Assembly (NCBI GenBank): GCA_015501055.1
Contig: JADNYV010000096.1
Span: 1-64,000 of the forward strand
DNA length: 64,000 nt
Origin: Mucidula mucida
Taxonomy: Eukaryota; Basidiomycota; Agaricomycetes; Agaricales; Physalacriaceae
Reading direction: 5' to 3'
The translations under genes and the position numbers were made by a program. Numbering within the stretch: the first letter of the stretch is position 1; each line of letters begins with the position of its first letter. Below the pieces are notes generated by a model that was not told the origin of the DNA, did no database searches, and saw only the letters and a list, made by a program, of their open reading frames with translations. Of the stretch, positions 47,304-58,995 are shown in pieces.

Positions 47304-49798
47304 TAGTAATGGAGTTATTTAGTTTACTAGCACTTTGAGTCTGCATGGCGTGTGGCGCTAATGGAGGAGGTTGAGTCCTGCCGCTGGCTGGATTCACATT
47401 GAATAGCCGCTCCCTCGGAATGTTTTCTACGGGATGAATAATGGCGTCCCTCATTGAGAAGTTACACAGCAAATTGGTGTTTTGCGGACTCCGGCTTTGT
47501 ACATTGGAACTATAGTGTGGGGGTGATTGACGTGTGAAGCAACTAGAGTCGTCTCTCCTTAATGGAGAAGGGCTACAACTACAAGGCGAAGGGGACCGCG
47601 GTCTACCAAACGGTGATTGAAACACTTGGTACCGTGGGTAGTAGCGCAAGGCTGAAGATCTACCAGGAGAAGAAGACCACCTGGACAATCCATAGCAGAT
47701 AGGGGAAACCCTTCTGTCAGGTAAGGGCAAAAACCAACGAGAGGAGTCTTGGTAAGTGCAATTGGTACTTGCACGCCTCGACGGGGATCTTAAAGACCGT
47801 CCTCTTTGACCAAAACCTGTGCTTGAGTTGGTTTCTGAGGATGAGGATATGGCTGAGAATGAGGATCTGGCAATATCCTCAATGGGCAGCTCTGCATTAG
47901 ATGCAGCACTATCAGCAGCCACACTGTCTAATTGAAAAGAGCCTAGTTCCAAAATAGGTGCAGCGCTATGAGCAGCCACACTGACTAATTTGGGAGCGCC
48001 TTCACCTATTGGCTCTGAAGTAGGCGCGGGACTATCAGCAGCCACACTATTCACTTGCATAGCCGTTCCGGCTTCCTTGTTGATTTCTTTGTTGAGATCC
48101 ACTACAGCTTCGGACTGAGAGGCTGGATAGGTATTGATCATGGCTTCATCATCCATGTAATTGTCTCCGTAATCAACCTGATCCCCCTTCTTGTTGTGTC
48201 GAGCCATGTCGTCCGCTATCCTTTTGTTGCCTTGAGTGGAGGTATTGTTTGCCCAAGGTTCCCACCGGCCCGTTCTGTTTTACCGCACAGCTGGAGGTTT
48301 TACCCATCTCTGCTCTTCAACTAATTCCCGCATTTCACCTACATAGTAGTGAATATTGAAATGAAAAGGTTGCAGGTGTTTGTCGTTCTCCCTTGCTGAC
48401 TTTGCCTGAGCTATCAGGGTTTGTACGTGCCTTCAAGAAGCGTCTCGGTAGTCAATGAAGAATTCTCTAATACTCTTCTCTGCTGTTAAAAGACGAGTAC
48501 CCAGAGAGGACGAGGGATAAATAAACGGGGTGTGTTCAGGAGCTCAGGAATGAGGGAAGGTAAGCTGATAGTGAGGGTGCTCCTTGATGTTCAACCAAGC
48601 CAGGTTATGTGGAAGAGCGTCCTCTCCGGTAAGGATCTCAACTCCATTGGGGTGTTGATCTACTTGTTGGACACAAAGCGGTGTCTGCATCACTAAGGCC
48701 AGGAACCATGCCATATCTGTGTTGCAATTGTAAATCCAATATTCAACATGCATCCCTTCTGCATACGGGATAGTTGGCTGAATTTGGTCTTACTCCTCTC
48801 TCAAAACAATCTCCTTCCTCCATGCAGCCAATCCTTTGGGCTGAAACAGCATGAAGAACTGCACAAACACATCTTTCTCCTTCATACCTCTCTATATAGC
48901 CGCAACCTTCTTCACTGATTCTTGGAAGCTGAACAAGGAGTCCAATATGTGAATGTCATTGTTCAAAGAGTACAAAGGACAATCCTCCCAGAATTCTCGG
49001 ACCACTTCTTCTTGCACATTCTGAAGTGCCTTAATACTGTTATCCAGCTGTGTATTGCGGGTAAGGAGAGCACTGACAAAGGGAGGCCAAATTTAATTAG
49101 CTAGCCTTTCCCCCCCTCACAAACATCCGTCCAACGCTGATCTGTTCTGCTAATACTTGCTTGAAGGGCGCGTAGGATGACTTGTATTCTTGGACAATGA
49201 CACTCAGCCATGATCAACGGGCGGAGTATAACTGTGATATTTGAGTAAAGTCAAATCGACCAAGACTTCCGTCAGCAAAAAGCCAAGATGACTGGATTCC
49301 CGTTCTAGGGTTCAGATTGGGAGGGTAAGGGCCAGGATAGTAAGGACAGGCATTTGAAGGATTGTAGCCATACAAGCTGGATGAGAAGGCAGCGTTGGGG
49401 CTACAAATGGTGAGATGAACGGGAGAGTCTGTGTTTTTCATCATCCAGTCAAAGTGAAGGGAGAGGGGAGGAGTATTCGGAACGCCAGGAAGAAAGGCTT
49501 TGATTCCAAGCGCTAGATCAGGGTGGATCTCTGCCCAGTAACGCTCTGGGATGAGGACTGTCAGAACTGGGAATTCCCGCCCATCTAGGGATCCAAGATG
49601 GGCGGGATTCTGTACTTGATTCTCGACATCAGAGTCAACAAAGGATGAACAACCATCACCTAAAAGCCATACCGCTGTCCTATCTATGGCAGCGCTATAG
49701 CGGCCACCACTAAAAGTTGGTTTAGAAAGTCTCTGCACCTTCTCAACAACGGCGCTATAGCAGCCATTGATCTTGAGCTTGGTGGGAGTGGGCTTCAT
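47296..49798 (-). pseudogene. Extra ORF A of Gypsy element A, unknown, about 830 codons
   Basis: It begins MKPTPTKLKINGC at 49798. Conserved-looking pieces are FPVLTVLIPERYWAEIHP, HFDWMMKNTDSPVHLTIC, YGYNPSNACPYYPGPYPP, SWLFADGSLGRFDFTQIS, SYAPFKQVLAEQISVGRM, WIYNCNTDMAWFLALVMQ and LNIKEHPHYQLTF. The last 303 codons (48207-47296) are Ser/Pro/Arg-rich and disordered, and read without a stop. The frame changes once near 49,103, at a run of seven C/G. In-frame stops at about 49,214, 48,544 and 48,430 fit former CGA, and one fits CAA. It sits where env would lie in a retrovirus, but has no signal or membrane segment. No family is recognised. Confidence 0.45.
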
Positions 49799-51611
49799 GG
49801 TGGAAAGAGAAAGGCAAGATGTTCCCACGGGCCCAATTCTCCTTCCTTCCTAGGCATCTTTCCCACACCTAAAATAGAACCGTTGTACAACTAATGAAGT
49901 TGAGGCACATTTCTGAGCGAGTACTCTGATACCCATAAATCCTCTGTTGGGTCGTAGTCCTTTCATTGTACTAGGTATTTCCATTGTGTTCCTACTTTTG
50001 TCTTGAGGTTCTTGTGTCCTAGAATAGCTTTCACTTCATATTCCTCCGTTTCCACCTTGAGTTCCCTCGTGTTTGATAAGGTGGTCCTTTCTCCAACTTG
50101 CTTGTCTGAAGGGATGTAACACTGAAGATGCTCCAAATTGATTACTGGGTGCATTGGGTACGTGTCCGGCAGACAAAGACAATAGACTAAGGGATTAATA
50201 TGTTCCATTACTTCAAAAGATCCAATGGTCCTTTGAACCAATTTCTTCCCTGTGCCTTCGACATTGATAAGTTCCATGGTATAAGAATTGATCAGTACTA
50301 GATCTCCGGAAGACAGTTTCTTTACTGCTCAACGTTCTTTGTTATAAGATTGGGCTTGTTGTTCCTGTGCAAGCGCTAAAGCATCCCTAGCCGCTGCTCA
50401 ATGAGCTTGGAGAGAGTCAGACCAGGCTTGCCCTTTCTGGCCCAGGTAAGCAGGACACTTGGAGTTGCTTTGATCTCAAAGGATGGCCGCTGCTGTTATC
50501 TGCAATTCATATCCTAGTAGTAGCGAGTTCAAAGTTCAGCCAGTGGATGAGTGTACTGAAGAATTATAAGCCCACGCCACTTTGCTAAGCCATTTTGACC
50601 ATAAAGTACAATCCTTCGCAACATATGCATGTAACATCTGTTTGATTGTTGCATTTAGGATTTTGGTTTGTCCGTCTGTCTGAGGATGATGTGACATGGA
50701 CACAGCAAGTACACCACCATATTGTTCCATGACTGCTCACCAGAAATTGGAAGTCCATCTCTTGTCTTGGTCTGCTATGAGTCTGTCCGGCATTCTGTAG
50801 ACGTTGATGACTTTCTCAACAAATACTCTGGAGAATTCAAATTGATTCATAGTTCCGTGAGTGGGGATTATCAGGGCGTATTTTGTGAGTTTGTCCACTA
50901 CAACAAGGATTGTGTTGTATGCTTAAGTTCCAGATGGAGGTAAACCAATAATCAAGTCTAGCAAAATTGTGAAGAACAGTTGGTGGGGTATGTGAGCCAG
51001 CTGTAACCTGCCCATCCCAGCTCATTGATCAACCTTAATCTTTTGATAGACATTACACAAACGGGCAAACTCCTGAGTATCCTTGGAAAGGTTCTCATTC
51101 TCAAGTAAAACTTCATCGGTCCTTCATAAGCAGATTCATACGCTGTCTCATCCATGCGCTTCAGGATTTCCGGGATGAGGGAGGAGGGAACACATAAACG
51201 GTGTTTCCAATCGACATCAATGAAGTAGAGCAATCTGTTGCTGCCCTTCACAAATTGTGAGGGTGTTAAGGGAGTGGAAGGGTTGGCAATTTCCGTAACA
51301 TAGTAGTTCTTATGAGATTAATCTTTGGCATATCCTTCTACAAATTGACATTTCATCTCCTCATTCATACCAACTAGTAGGTGCGCTTCATCCTCTTCAT
51401 TTGGGCCATCGGGTACGCCCGTCTCTTTAACCGGTAGCGGATAGGTCCAGTGGTCATTTATAAGGGAGTCTTCTCGAGAACTTTCTGAGCAACTGGAGCT
51501 TGATTCAGATTCATCTCCGTTGGGAGAAGCGCTATGAGCAGCTTCTCGACCTTTAGATAAAGATATCTTTCCTGCCCAAAGTGAATTAGGAGTGGCGCTA
51601 TTAGCAGCCAT
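47903..51611. repeat. Dispersed near-palindromic GCGCTAT-AGC-GCC motif, seven copies
   Basis: Copies are at about 47903, 47961, 48025, 49690, 49751, 51527 and 51592. The core is GCGCTATNAGCRGCCA; the best pair is GGCGCTATAGCAGCC and AGCGCTATAGCGGCC. Their centres can form GCTATAGC palindromes. All lie in Gypsy element A. I did not see it in the neighbouring Gypsy or Copia elements. Confidence 0.6.
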
Positions 51612-52314
51612 TATTTCTTGTTCCTTCTAGTTCTTTTGTGCTTGAGTCTTCACTGCTAAAGACCCTACCTTGATCAACTCCTCAACCCACATAACTGTAA
51701 AACCAGCCTTCATAGCCGGCTTGAAGGACTCCCTTTTCTCAGCCTCTTCTGCTTAATTTCTAGTGTTCTCGGAAGGCGTGATTGAAGGGATATAGTCCTT
51801 AAATGGTGAGAGATGTTCTGGTATTTGTGGTAACCTGGATAGAGGATTTACATTGGAATGAACTTTTCCTGGTTGATGGACAAACTGAAGACCTGGATAT
51901 GCAAAGAAAAATGCCCCCCAGGCGGCCAAGCAATGGTTCGCGTTCTTGTAAACTTGCGCCCATTGTAACGCTGCGTGATCCGTTACCAAGGTAATCTTCT
52001 CTCCCTTGACAAAAGGCTGGAATTTTACTAGTGCCTCCTTGACCCCTAAAGCTTCTTGTTTGGTAGTGCTGTAGTTTCTTTCCGCACTCTTAAGGGTGCA
52101 ACTTCAGTAGGCAATGACTCTCTCTATATATACAACAGTCTCTTCAAACTCCTCGGCCCATTCCTGCGTGTTCGGACACTTCATCAATAAGTAGTCCTTA
52201 CTGATGTTGCTGACCAACATGGGTATTGGTAGCCCAGCTTTAAAAGCTTTGAGGAGCCGGTTGTAAGTGGGAGTATTCTTCAGGTCTCCTATTCAAATAG
52301 CTTGTACCTGTTGC
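49880..52314 (-). pseudogene. Gypsy element A pol remnant (RT end, RNase H, integrase, chromodomain)
   Basis: From the right: LKAFKAGLPIPMLV (RT/RNase H junction), ALVKFQPFVKGEKITLVTDH, LPQIPEHLSPF, and a variable Ser-rich linker. Then come RLCVPSSLIPEILKRMDETA (integrase N-terminus) and KLTKYALIIPTH-type and MSHHPQTDGQTKILNATIKQ (integrase core end). The tail reads NLEHLQCYIPSDKQVGERT, ELKVETEEYEVKAILGHKN and TQWKYLVQ, with a chromodomain-like end. Many stops interrupt it, for example after NKER and QAH, where CGA would restore Arg. It is dead and truncated at 52314. Confidence 0.75.
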
Positions 52315-52845
52315 TGTTAGCAACTGACTATAGCCACAAGACTAAACCAGGTACCACAGAGAAACCTTGAGTAGAGAAAGTGTTTGCGTTGTTGAACTAG
52401 GCTAGGCCAGGTGTATAAACAAGGTCAGAACTAGAGTACAATGATGCTACGCTACTGCTTATATACTAGTAAGTTGAAGTTTAAAACTCCTTGTCCATAT
52501 GTATTTCCGCTAGGGATGGCTTCACGCCCTTGACCCAGTATTGTATGCTACTAGTCCGTAAAATCATTAAATACAGGTGATAGCTGCATGTAAGTAATAA
52601 TACTGAAACAACCATGTGTGCTACAAGTGTTGGTGGTGTATATACAATAGAGAATTTATGAGGTATCGGCATGTATGATATCATCCATGTGTTTGGCATG
52701 AGTCCGTCATGAGTAAGGCTTTGGTAATGAAAAGGAGTATGATCGGTAACAAAACAGATGATGAAACAGTCCGTTGGTTGATAAGACAAGCCCCCAATAA
52801 GATATGATGAGATGTGAAAATGTGAAAATATGGCAACTCATAACA
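52315..52845 (-). repeat. 3' LTR of Gypsy element B, 531 bp
   Basis: On the minus strand it runs TGTTATGAG ... GCTAACA, with TG...CA ends. It is preceded directly by the polypurine tract AAGGAGGGGGTGA (52858-52846). It is clearly related along its whole length to 56965-57491, and in part to 58812-58995. Confidence 0.88.
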
Positions 52846-52856
52846 TCACCCCCTCC

Positions 52857-55800
52857 TTAAGGCGCAAGTTCCATTCTGCGCCAGAGTTGTTCCATAAGTG
52901 CTTTAGAGGGTAGTGTGTCTGCTGGGGTTTCAGTGTTGGGTGACGGCATGGGCCAGAATAAATGGGAAGGGAATTGTGTTATGGGAATCTCGATGCAAGC
53001 AAGCACCGGTGGCTTTGGTTTGCTTGGGTCGCTAATGGCTTCGTCGGCATTTTTGAGATTGCATGCCAGTTCCCATGTCTGTTTATATGTGCCATAACCC
53101 TTCCAGTGGACCTTGTATTGGAAACCCCCTTGGTACTTCTGAAAATTAACCACTTCCTCAACCTCCCATTCCGGCTCGTCTCCTTCCAACACGGGTGGTG
53201 GACACATGTCTCAGCGTTGTGTTGGAAACTGAGGCTCGTAATAAGGTGTCAGCAAGGCCTCATTGCACATGGGATGGATGCTCTTCCATGTGTGAGGGAT
53301 CTGAAGCTTGTAAGAGCTTGCCCCAACTTTCTTGATGACCTTGAACGGCCCGAAGTGTTTGTCATCTAGCTTCTTCATTGGCCTGTCCGTGCTGAGATTT
53401 GTCCCTTCCAGCCATACTTTGTTGCCTTTCTTGTAGTTCACTGTCTCTGTTCTTTTCCTGTTATAAAACTGTTTCATATTCTCCTTCGCCATCTTCAATG
53501 CTGACCCAACTTCATTCCAAGTTTTCCTCATTCCATTGGCAAACTCCTGCACAGTCTCATTTCTTGATGTCATCTTTGAAGCGGTGCTTTTGTATGGGTG
53601 CCTGCCGATATCTGCGAAGAATGAAGTAACTTTGATTGCCGAGTGGACCCAATTGTTGTAAACAAATTCAGCAGAGGGTAACCATTTGTGCCAGTTATTC
53701 TGATGGTAATTAACAAATAACCGTAAGAAATGTTCTATCTCTTGGTTCAACTGTTCCGTCTGTCCATTCGCCTGTGGATGATATGCCGTTGTGAAGTTTC
53801 CTTCGATACCCAGCAACCGGTACAACTCTTTCATGAAATGTGAGTGATATTGTGGACCTCGATCATGTATTATCTGTTGTGGCATCCCGTGTATGGGAAA
53901 GATGCAATCACAATAAATGCGGGCCATGCCTTTTGACGTCAGGGTAATGTGTGTTGGTATGATGCATAACCACTTTGTGAGGTGATCCACAAATGTGCTG
54001 ATCACATTATATCCTCTCAACTCTGGCAACTCTTCAATCATGTCCGTCCCTACTACCTCCCATGGTTTGTTTAGTACATCAATAGGGTGGAGGGGTACAG
54101 CCGGCTTTGTGCGATGTGACTTTGTAGCCTGGCATTTTTGACACCCTTCTACATATTCACAGACGTCTTGGCTAATTCCTGACCACCAATAGGTGCATGT
54201 GATCAACTCGAGGGTCTTGTATTGTCTGGAATGCCCTGCAAGCTGTGCGTTGTGATGCATTTCACTAACTTTTCCCCGCAATTCCTTGTCCTTTGGTATG
54301 TAAATACAATCTTTCCATATAATAAGTCCATTTTCCTTCTCTTCCCATCCTTTTTCTTTGTTTTGCAATACTTTTTGTACATATCTGTCCTTGTTTCCTT
54401 TTCTTTGTTTGATTTTGTTAAGTAATTTGTCCTCTGATGTAGCTATTGTATGTAAAGAAAATTGAATTTGTGAAATAAAAAACTCCGATTTGAGCAAAAC
54501 AACATTTTTGTTATTATTTTCCTTCTTCTCAAGGCCTGTCATCCTTGACAAGGCATCAGCTTTCCCCATCATCTTTCCCAGCTTATGAATCATTTGTATG
54601 TTGTACTCCGACAAGTCCGTGACCCATCTCGCTTGTCTCCAATTCAACCTCTGCGGCTTTTGGAAATACTAAAGGTTCTGATGATTGGTAAAAACCTCCA
54701 CTGTATCCTTAGCGCCAAGGAGATACTGCCTCCAGTTGTTGATTGAGTCCATAATAGCCATCATTTCCTTGTTGTAGATTTTGTAGTTGCATTCAACTTC
54801 GTTTAGCGCGCGAGATCAAAAAGCCACTGGTTGCCATTTCCCGTCAACAAGCTGGGAAAGAACAGCCCCATTTGCATAGTTCAAGGAGTCTGCCTCAACT
54901 CAAAACTTGCCATTGTCCCATGGTACAATCAGAATAGGTTCTTCCACAACCCTCTATTTCAGCTCCTCAAACACCTTATGCTGCTCCATGCCCCAAACCC
55001 ATTTGCCCTTCCCAGTTAGCAAAGTTAATGGCTTTGCTACCCCCACAAATCCCCGTATAAAACATTGGTAGAAATTGCAGAAGCTCAGGAATGACTGTAC
55101 TTCCTTCTTCTTTGTCGGCTCCCTCCATTCATTCACTACGGCCACTTTTGCCGGATCTATCTTCACTTCTCCTCCACCAACAATCACCTCCAAGTAATCT
55201 ACAGTGTGTGTCTTGAAACTACATTTCTCGGGCTTTAGATACAACTTATTTACTCACAATATTTCTAATACCCTGCGTACAATCTGTCTATGCTCCTTGA
55301 GAGTGTTTGTAAAGATAAGTATATTGTCCAGATAAACTATAACATGTCCTTCGTCAATTAGCTCCTTCAGAATGTGATTCATGAACAATTGGAAAGTGGC
55401 TGGCGAGTTTGTGAGTCCAAAGAACATAACTGAGGGTTCTAATAGGCCTTGGTTTGTTCTGAACGCCGCTTTCTACTCATCACCTTCCTTGATCCAAATG
55501 TTATTGTAACCCCATTGGACATCCATCTTTGTGAACCACTTTGCCCCCTTCAGCTTATCAATAAGCTCTTGGATCAATGACAAGGAATATTGGTTTTTGA
55601 TTGTCATGTCGTTCAGCTTCCAATAATCCTGTACTGGCCAAAGGCTTCCATCCTTCTTCCATCCTTCTTTTTGACAAAGAAGAAAGGTGATGTCATAGGT
55701 GAAATTGATGGCTGTATACGTTCTGTCTGTATGTTTTCTTCCAGAAACTCATCTAATGCCTTCTGCTCTGATGGACTAAGAGGGTAAACCTTGCAGTCAA

Positions 55801-56746
55801 CCAGTTTGGAACCAGGCATAAGTTCTATTGCGTGGTCCCAAGGTCTTTGCCCCGGCAACTTGTCAAAGTCCGCCTTGATGAATACATCAGAAAATTCCTC
55901 GATGTAAGGTGCAGCAGCAGATGAAGGCTGTTGTGATCTCAGCTTTTCACCGCTTTTGCAATAATTGTCCCAGTCCATCCAGAACAACCGCTCTCCCTCT
56001 TCCAACTTCTTCTCTACATCTTCTCCTTTATCTTCTGGTGAGTCATACTCGGGTAAATAGCCGCAACAATCTGGACATTGGTTGAAAGTCAACGTGGATT
56101 TGGTCCAGTTGATCGTGGGATTGTGATATTGCAACAAATCTAAACCCAAAAAGATACTTGTCTTGCCAAGGTTGGTGACCGCCAACTCAATCTTTTTGGC
56201 ATGATTGCCAATCTTCATTCAAACCTCCACAAAACCTTTGATCACCCCTCCCTCGTTTAGGGTTCCATCTGTATTATAAACAGGGAGCTTAACCGGTAAC
56301 TTCTTGATCGGGAGTCCGTTCTTTTCAACAAATTCTTTATTGATGCAAGAACGTGTTGCTCCACTGTCGAGGAGGGCATTTCTTTCCCATTCAGAGCCTG
56401 TGTGCATGCTCTCTATGGTTACTCAGAGTTTCATATCCTGCCCCTTTGTTCCCCTGATGTACTTCCTTGACTTTTTCAATTCTGTCACAACTTCCACCGC
56501 AGCTTCCTTCGTCAACGCTCTGATTGCCATTACTTTCTCCTCCGTCGCTTCTCTCTCTCTCCGCTCCGGCATCCATGCTCTCAAAATTCCCACTGCTCTC
56601 GACACTCTGTCCTCTCTTAGCCGTTGTGTGATCCACTCAGGTATGTTTGGTTCAAATCTTTCTCTCGCAGGTTTTGTTGGTGAAGTCGTCAATGATATTT
56701 TGAATGTATGAGTACCAGTACTATAAATAGTTTCTGCATCTGACAA
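52857..56746 (-). pseudogene. Gypsy element B pol (protease, RT, RNase H, integrase, chromodomain)
   Basis: From the right: an N-terminal linker, then the aspartic protease ALLDSGATRSCINKEF (DSGA active site). RT follows (DHAIELMPGSKLVDCKVYPL, FFVKKKDGRRM, FFGLTNSPATFQLFMNHIL). The catalytic motif reads YLDN instead of YLDD, with AAT at 55325-55323. Next come the RNase H region and integrase: HHNAQLAGHSRQYKTLELI, CQKCQATKSHR, VVGTDMIEELPEL, FTTAYHPQANGQTEQLNQEI. The chromodomain reads YKVHWKGYGTYKQTWE at about 53,060. The integrase to chromodomain part (54647-53211) is open for 478 codons. Upstream parts have stops such as TGA after EIL and TAG in DE-KAAFRT. The mutated active site and the stops make it inactive. 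Confidence 0.88.
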
Positions 56747-58223
56747 CTCTTCCCTTAGTGATTGCTCCAGCAGAAGTGCGTCTACTGCGGGAGCTTCGCA
56801 AAACCCAACTCTTTAGCCAACATCTCCTTCTCTTTGTCGTTCATTTTGGTTCACAGACCCCAAATCTGTTGGGGTCGACCCTTCTTAGGACAGAACCTGC
56901 TGACATGGCCTTGTTTGCCGCAGCTAAAGCAGAGTCCCCTTCGACGTGCATTGTCAATGTCCATTGTCAGCAACTGACTATAGCCACAAGACTAAACCAG
57001 GTACCACAGAGAGACTTAGGGAAAAGAAAGTGTTTGCGTTGTTGAACTAGGCTAGGCCAGGTGTATAAACAAGGTCGGAACTAGAGTACAATGCTACACT
57101 ACTGCTTATATACTAGTAAGTTAAAGTTCAAAACTCCTTGTCCATATGTGTTTCCGCTAGGGATGGCTCCACACCCTTGATCCAGTGTTGTATGCTACTA
57201 GTCCGTGAAACCATTAAATATAGTTGATAACTGCATGCAAGTAATAATACTAAAACAACAGTGTATGCTACAAGTGTTAACGGTGTGTGTGCAATAGGAA
57301 GTCCATAAGGTGTTGACATGTATGATGTCATCCGTGTGTTTGACATGTGTCCAACATGAGGAAGGCTTTGGTAATGAAGAGGAGTATGATCGGAGACAAA
57401 ACAACTGATGAAACAGTTTGTTGGTGGATAAGACAAGCCCCGATAAGATATGATGAGATGTAAAAATGTGAAAATGTGGTGATTCATAACATCCATCGGC
57501 TTGCTGGTACCTTTATAGGTAACACTGGTAGCATCTTGTCATGTGGTTGGCTGCAGAGGTGGGGTTGTTGAATTGACTCTCAATGAAGTTGCCTGCAGAG
57601 CCTGGGGCCGGGCCTGCATTCCGGGCCTCTTGCTCGCCATCTGCCGTCTACAACTGATCAATCTGAATGATCTGTTTCTTCCATTCTCCGTAGTCTTCCG
57701 GCAACCCGTCTTGGCTACCATAGATCTGGTCAATGATCTTGTTGATATTGGTCTCGAGAAGCCATATGATGTATGTGTCATTCTTTGAATATCCTGCCTA
57801 AGTGATTAGGATCTCAAAATTCTGGAAAAAATCTTCGGTGGTGTCTTGCCCTTGGCGCAACCGCTCAATCTGGTCTTGCGCGTCCCGCGCGAGGTTGGAA
57901 TCAACAAATTGCTCCTTCAAATGTTCCTTAAACTGTGCCCAGGAAACTCTCCATTCCTCTCTTGATTCACTGAAGTTCTGGTCTGTGTAGTTCTGGACCC
58001 ATGCATTGATGTGATCTTCTCAAATGTAGGAGAGAACAACATTGATCCTTTTGGAGTCAGATGTGATATTGTTCTTCTTGTCATGGATGTATGTGAACAT
58101 TGATCGCCACCAGCTCTTGTACTTGGTCTTGTCCCCGCCATAGTTGTAAGGCTTGTTGACAAGGGATTGGCCTTTGGGTTTGGCATTAGCGCAACAATCA
58201 GACTTGGGTGCTTTGTTGGGCAT
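56747..58223 (-). pseudogene. Gypsy element B gag, interrupted by a solo LTR
   Basis: The start MPNKAPKSDCCANAKPK at 58223 leads to the capsid-like region (KTKYKSWWRSMFTYIHDK, AQFKEHLKEQFVDSNLAR, QIERLRQGQDTTEDFFQNF). At 57,496 it is interrupted by a 527-bp LTR. It resumes at 56,964 with MDIDNARRRG and a CCHC zinc knuckle, CFSCGKQGHVSRFC. The two sides join in frame if one copy of the 5-bp duplication is removed. Several stops are of the CGA/CAG-to-stop kind. Confidence 0.8.
56965..57491 (-). repeat. Solo LTR inserted in gag, 527 bp
   Basis: Starts TGTTATGAATC and ends GCTGACA on the minus strand. Both sides carry TCCAT (56960-56964 and 57492-57496), a normal 5-bp Gypsy target duplication. 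It belongs to the same LTR family as 52315-52845 but has many differences, so it is a separate copy whose internal part was lost by LTR recombination. Confidence 0.88.
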
Positions 58224-58811
58224 GATGAATTGGGATGGTGGAAGGTAAAAGGGTAAGGATAGGGATGTGGGTAGTTTTTAATGAATTAGGTGAGGGAATA
58301 GAGGTTTGAATGAATAAGGAGGGATTGCCTAGATCTGCAAGAGTATTCAGGACTTGATAGGGTGGGGAATGATGATGTGTATTGTAAGGTAAGTAATGTA
58401 GGTAGGTATTGTGACTGTCTACGCTATTTTACTGACTACTGACTATGTATTTACGGAGCCCAAGAGCTCGTCACAAGTTTGCAATTGCCCAGCCAACGTC
58501 CCTCTGGTGTGAGGTAAGCCAAAGTTTTCCTGGGAACGGGGGTTGACCCATAAACAGCACCCACTGAAGTGCAACTGCCAAAAGTTTGTTCTTGTGAGAG
58601 CGGCTACTTCCAGCACCTGAGGCAGTTATCTCTAACTGTTAGCCAACACTACTGGGACCAATACACATGTATGCGGACGTGCGCTGGAATTAGGAATCCG
58701 TCAATCTGTAAACAGGGAAAGGGAATTGTAAAGTGTGCAATGATCAAGCGGCAAAGTGCCAATCAACAATCAGGGGTGTGTGGTAGGTGGTAGAAAGTAG
58801 TTTTGACCTTC
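58224..58811. other. Leader of Gypsy element B
   Basis: Untranslated region between the 5' LTR fragment and gag. No standard tRNA primer-binding site starting TGG was seen directly after the LTR. I see no other feature. Confidence 0.4.
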
Positions 58812-58995
58812 TGTTAGCAACTAACTATAGCCACAAGACTAAACCAGGTACCACAGGGAAACCTTGAGGAGAGAAAGTGTTCGCGTTGTTGAACTAGGCT
58901 AGGCCAGGTGTATAAACGAGATCGGAACTAAAGTACAATGAAGCTACACTACTGCTTATATACTAGTAAGTCTGTGTTTGGGACTCCTTGTCCAT
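58812..58995 (-). repeat. 5' LTR fragment of Gypsy element B
   Basis: About 184 bp match the downstream part of the LTR (GCTAACA end included). The match stops at about CTCCTTGTCCAT, where Copia-derived sequence begins. Confidence 0.75.

Larger units (their letters stand above)
46376..52314 (-). mobile_element. Ty3/Gypsy element A, 5'-truncated, with two extra 3' ORFs
   Basis: Read right to left, the element is: partial reverse transcriptase (cut at 52314 by the LTR of element B), RNase H, integrase, chromodomain-like end, ORF A, ORF B and a purine tract (AGTTTGAGGGGGCAC, 46390-46376). Gag, protease and the 5' LTR are missing. Stops are frequent, nearly all at expected Arg or Gln codons. Confidence 0.7.
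52315..58995 (-). mobile_element. Ty3/Gypsy chromovirus element B, defective
   Basis: Order on the minus strand: 5' LTR fragment (58995-58812), leader, gag (58223-56747, holding a solo LTR), protease, RT, RNase H, integrase, chromodomain, purine tract and 3' LTR (52845-52315). The 3' LTR cuts element A. The U3 side of the 5' LTR is missing where Copia sequence joins it. All genes have transition-type stops. Confidence 0.85.

Noticed and set aside
56965..58995. A complete small LTR element between 56965 and 58995
   Set aside because: The 56965-57491 LTR has its own TCCAT duplication and interrupts gag, so it is a solo LTR and not one end of a pair.
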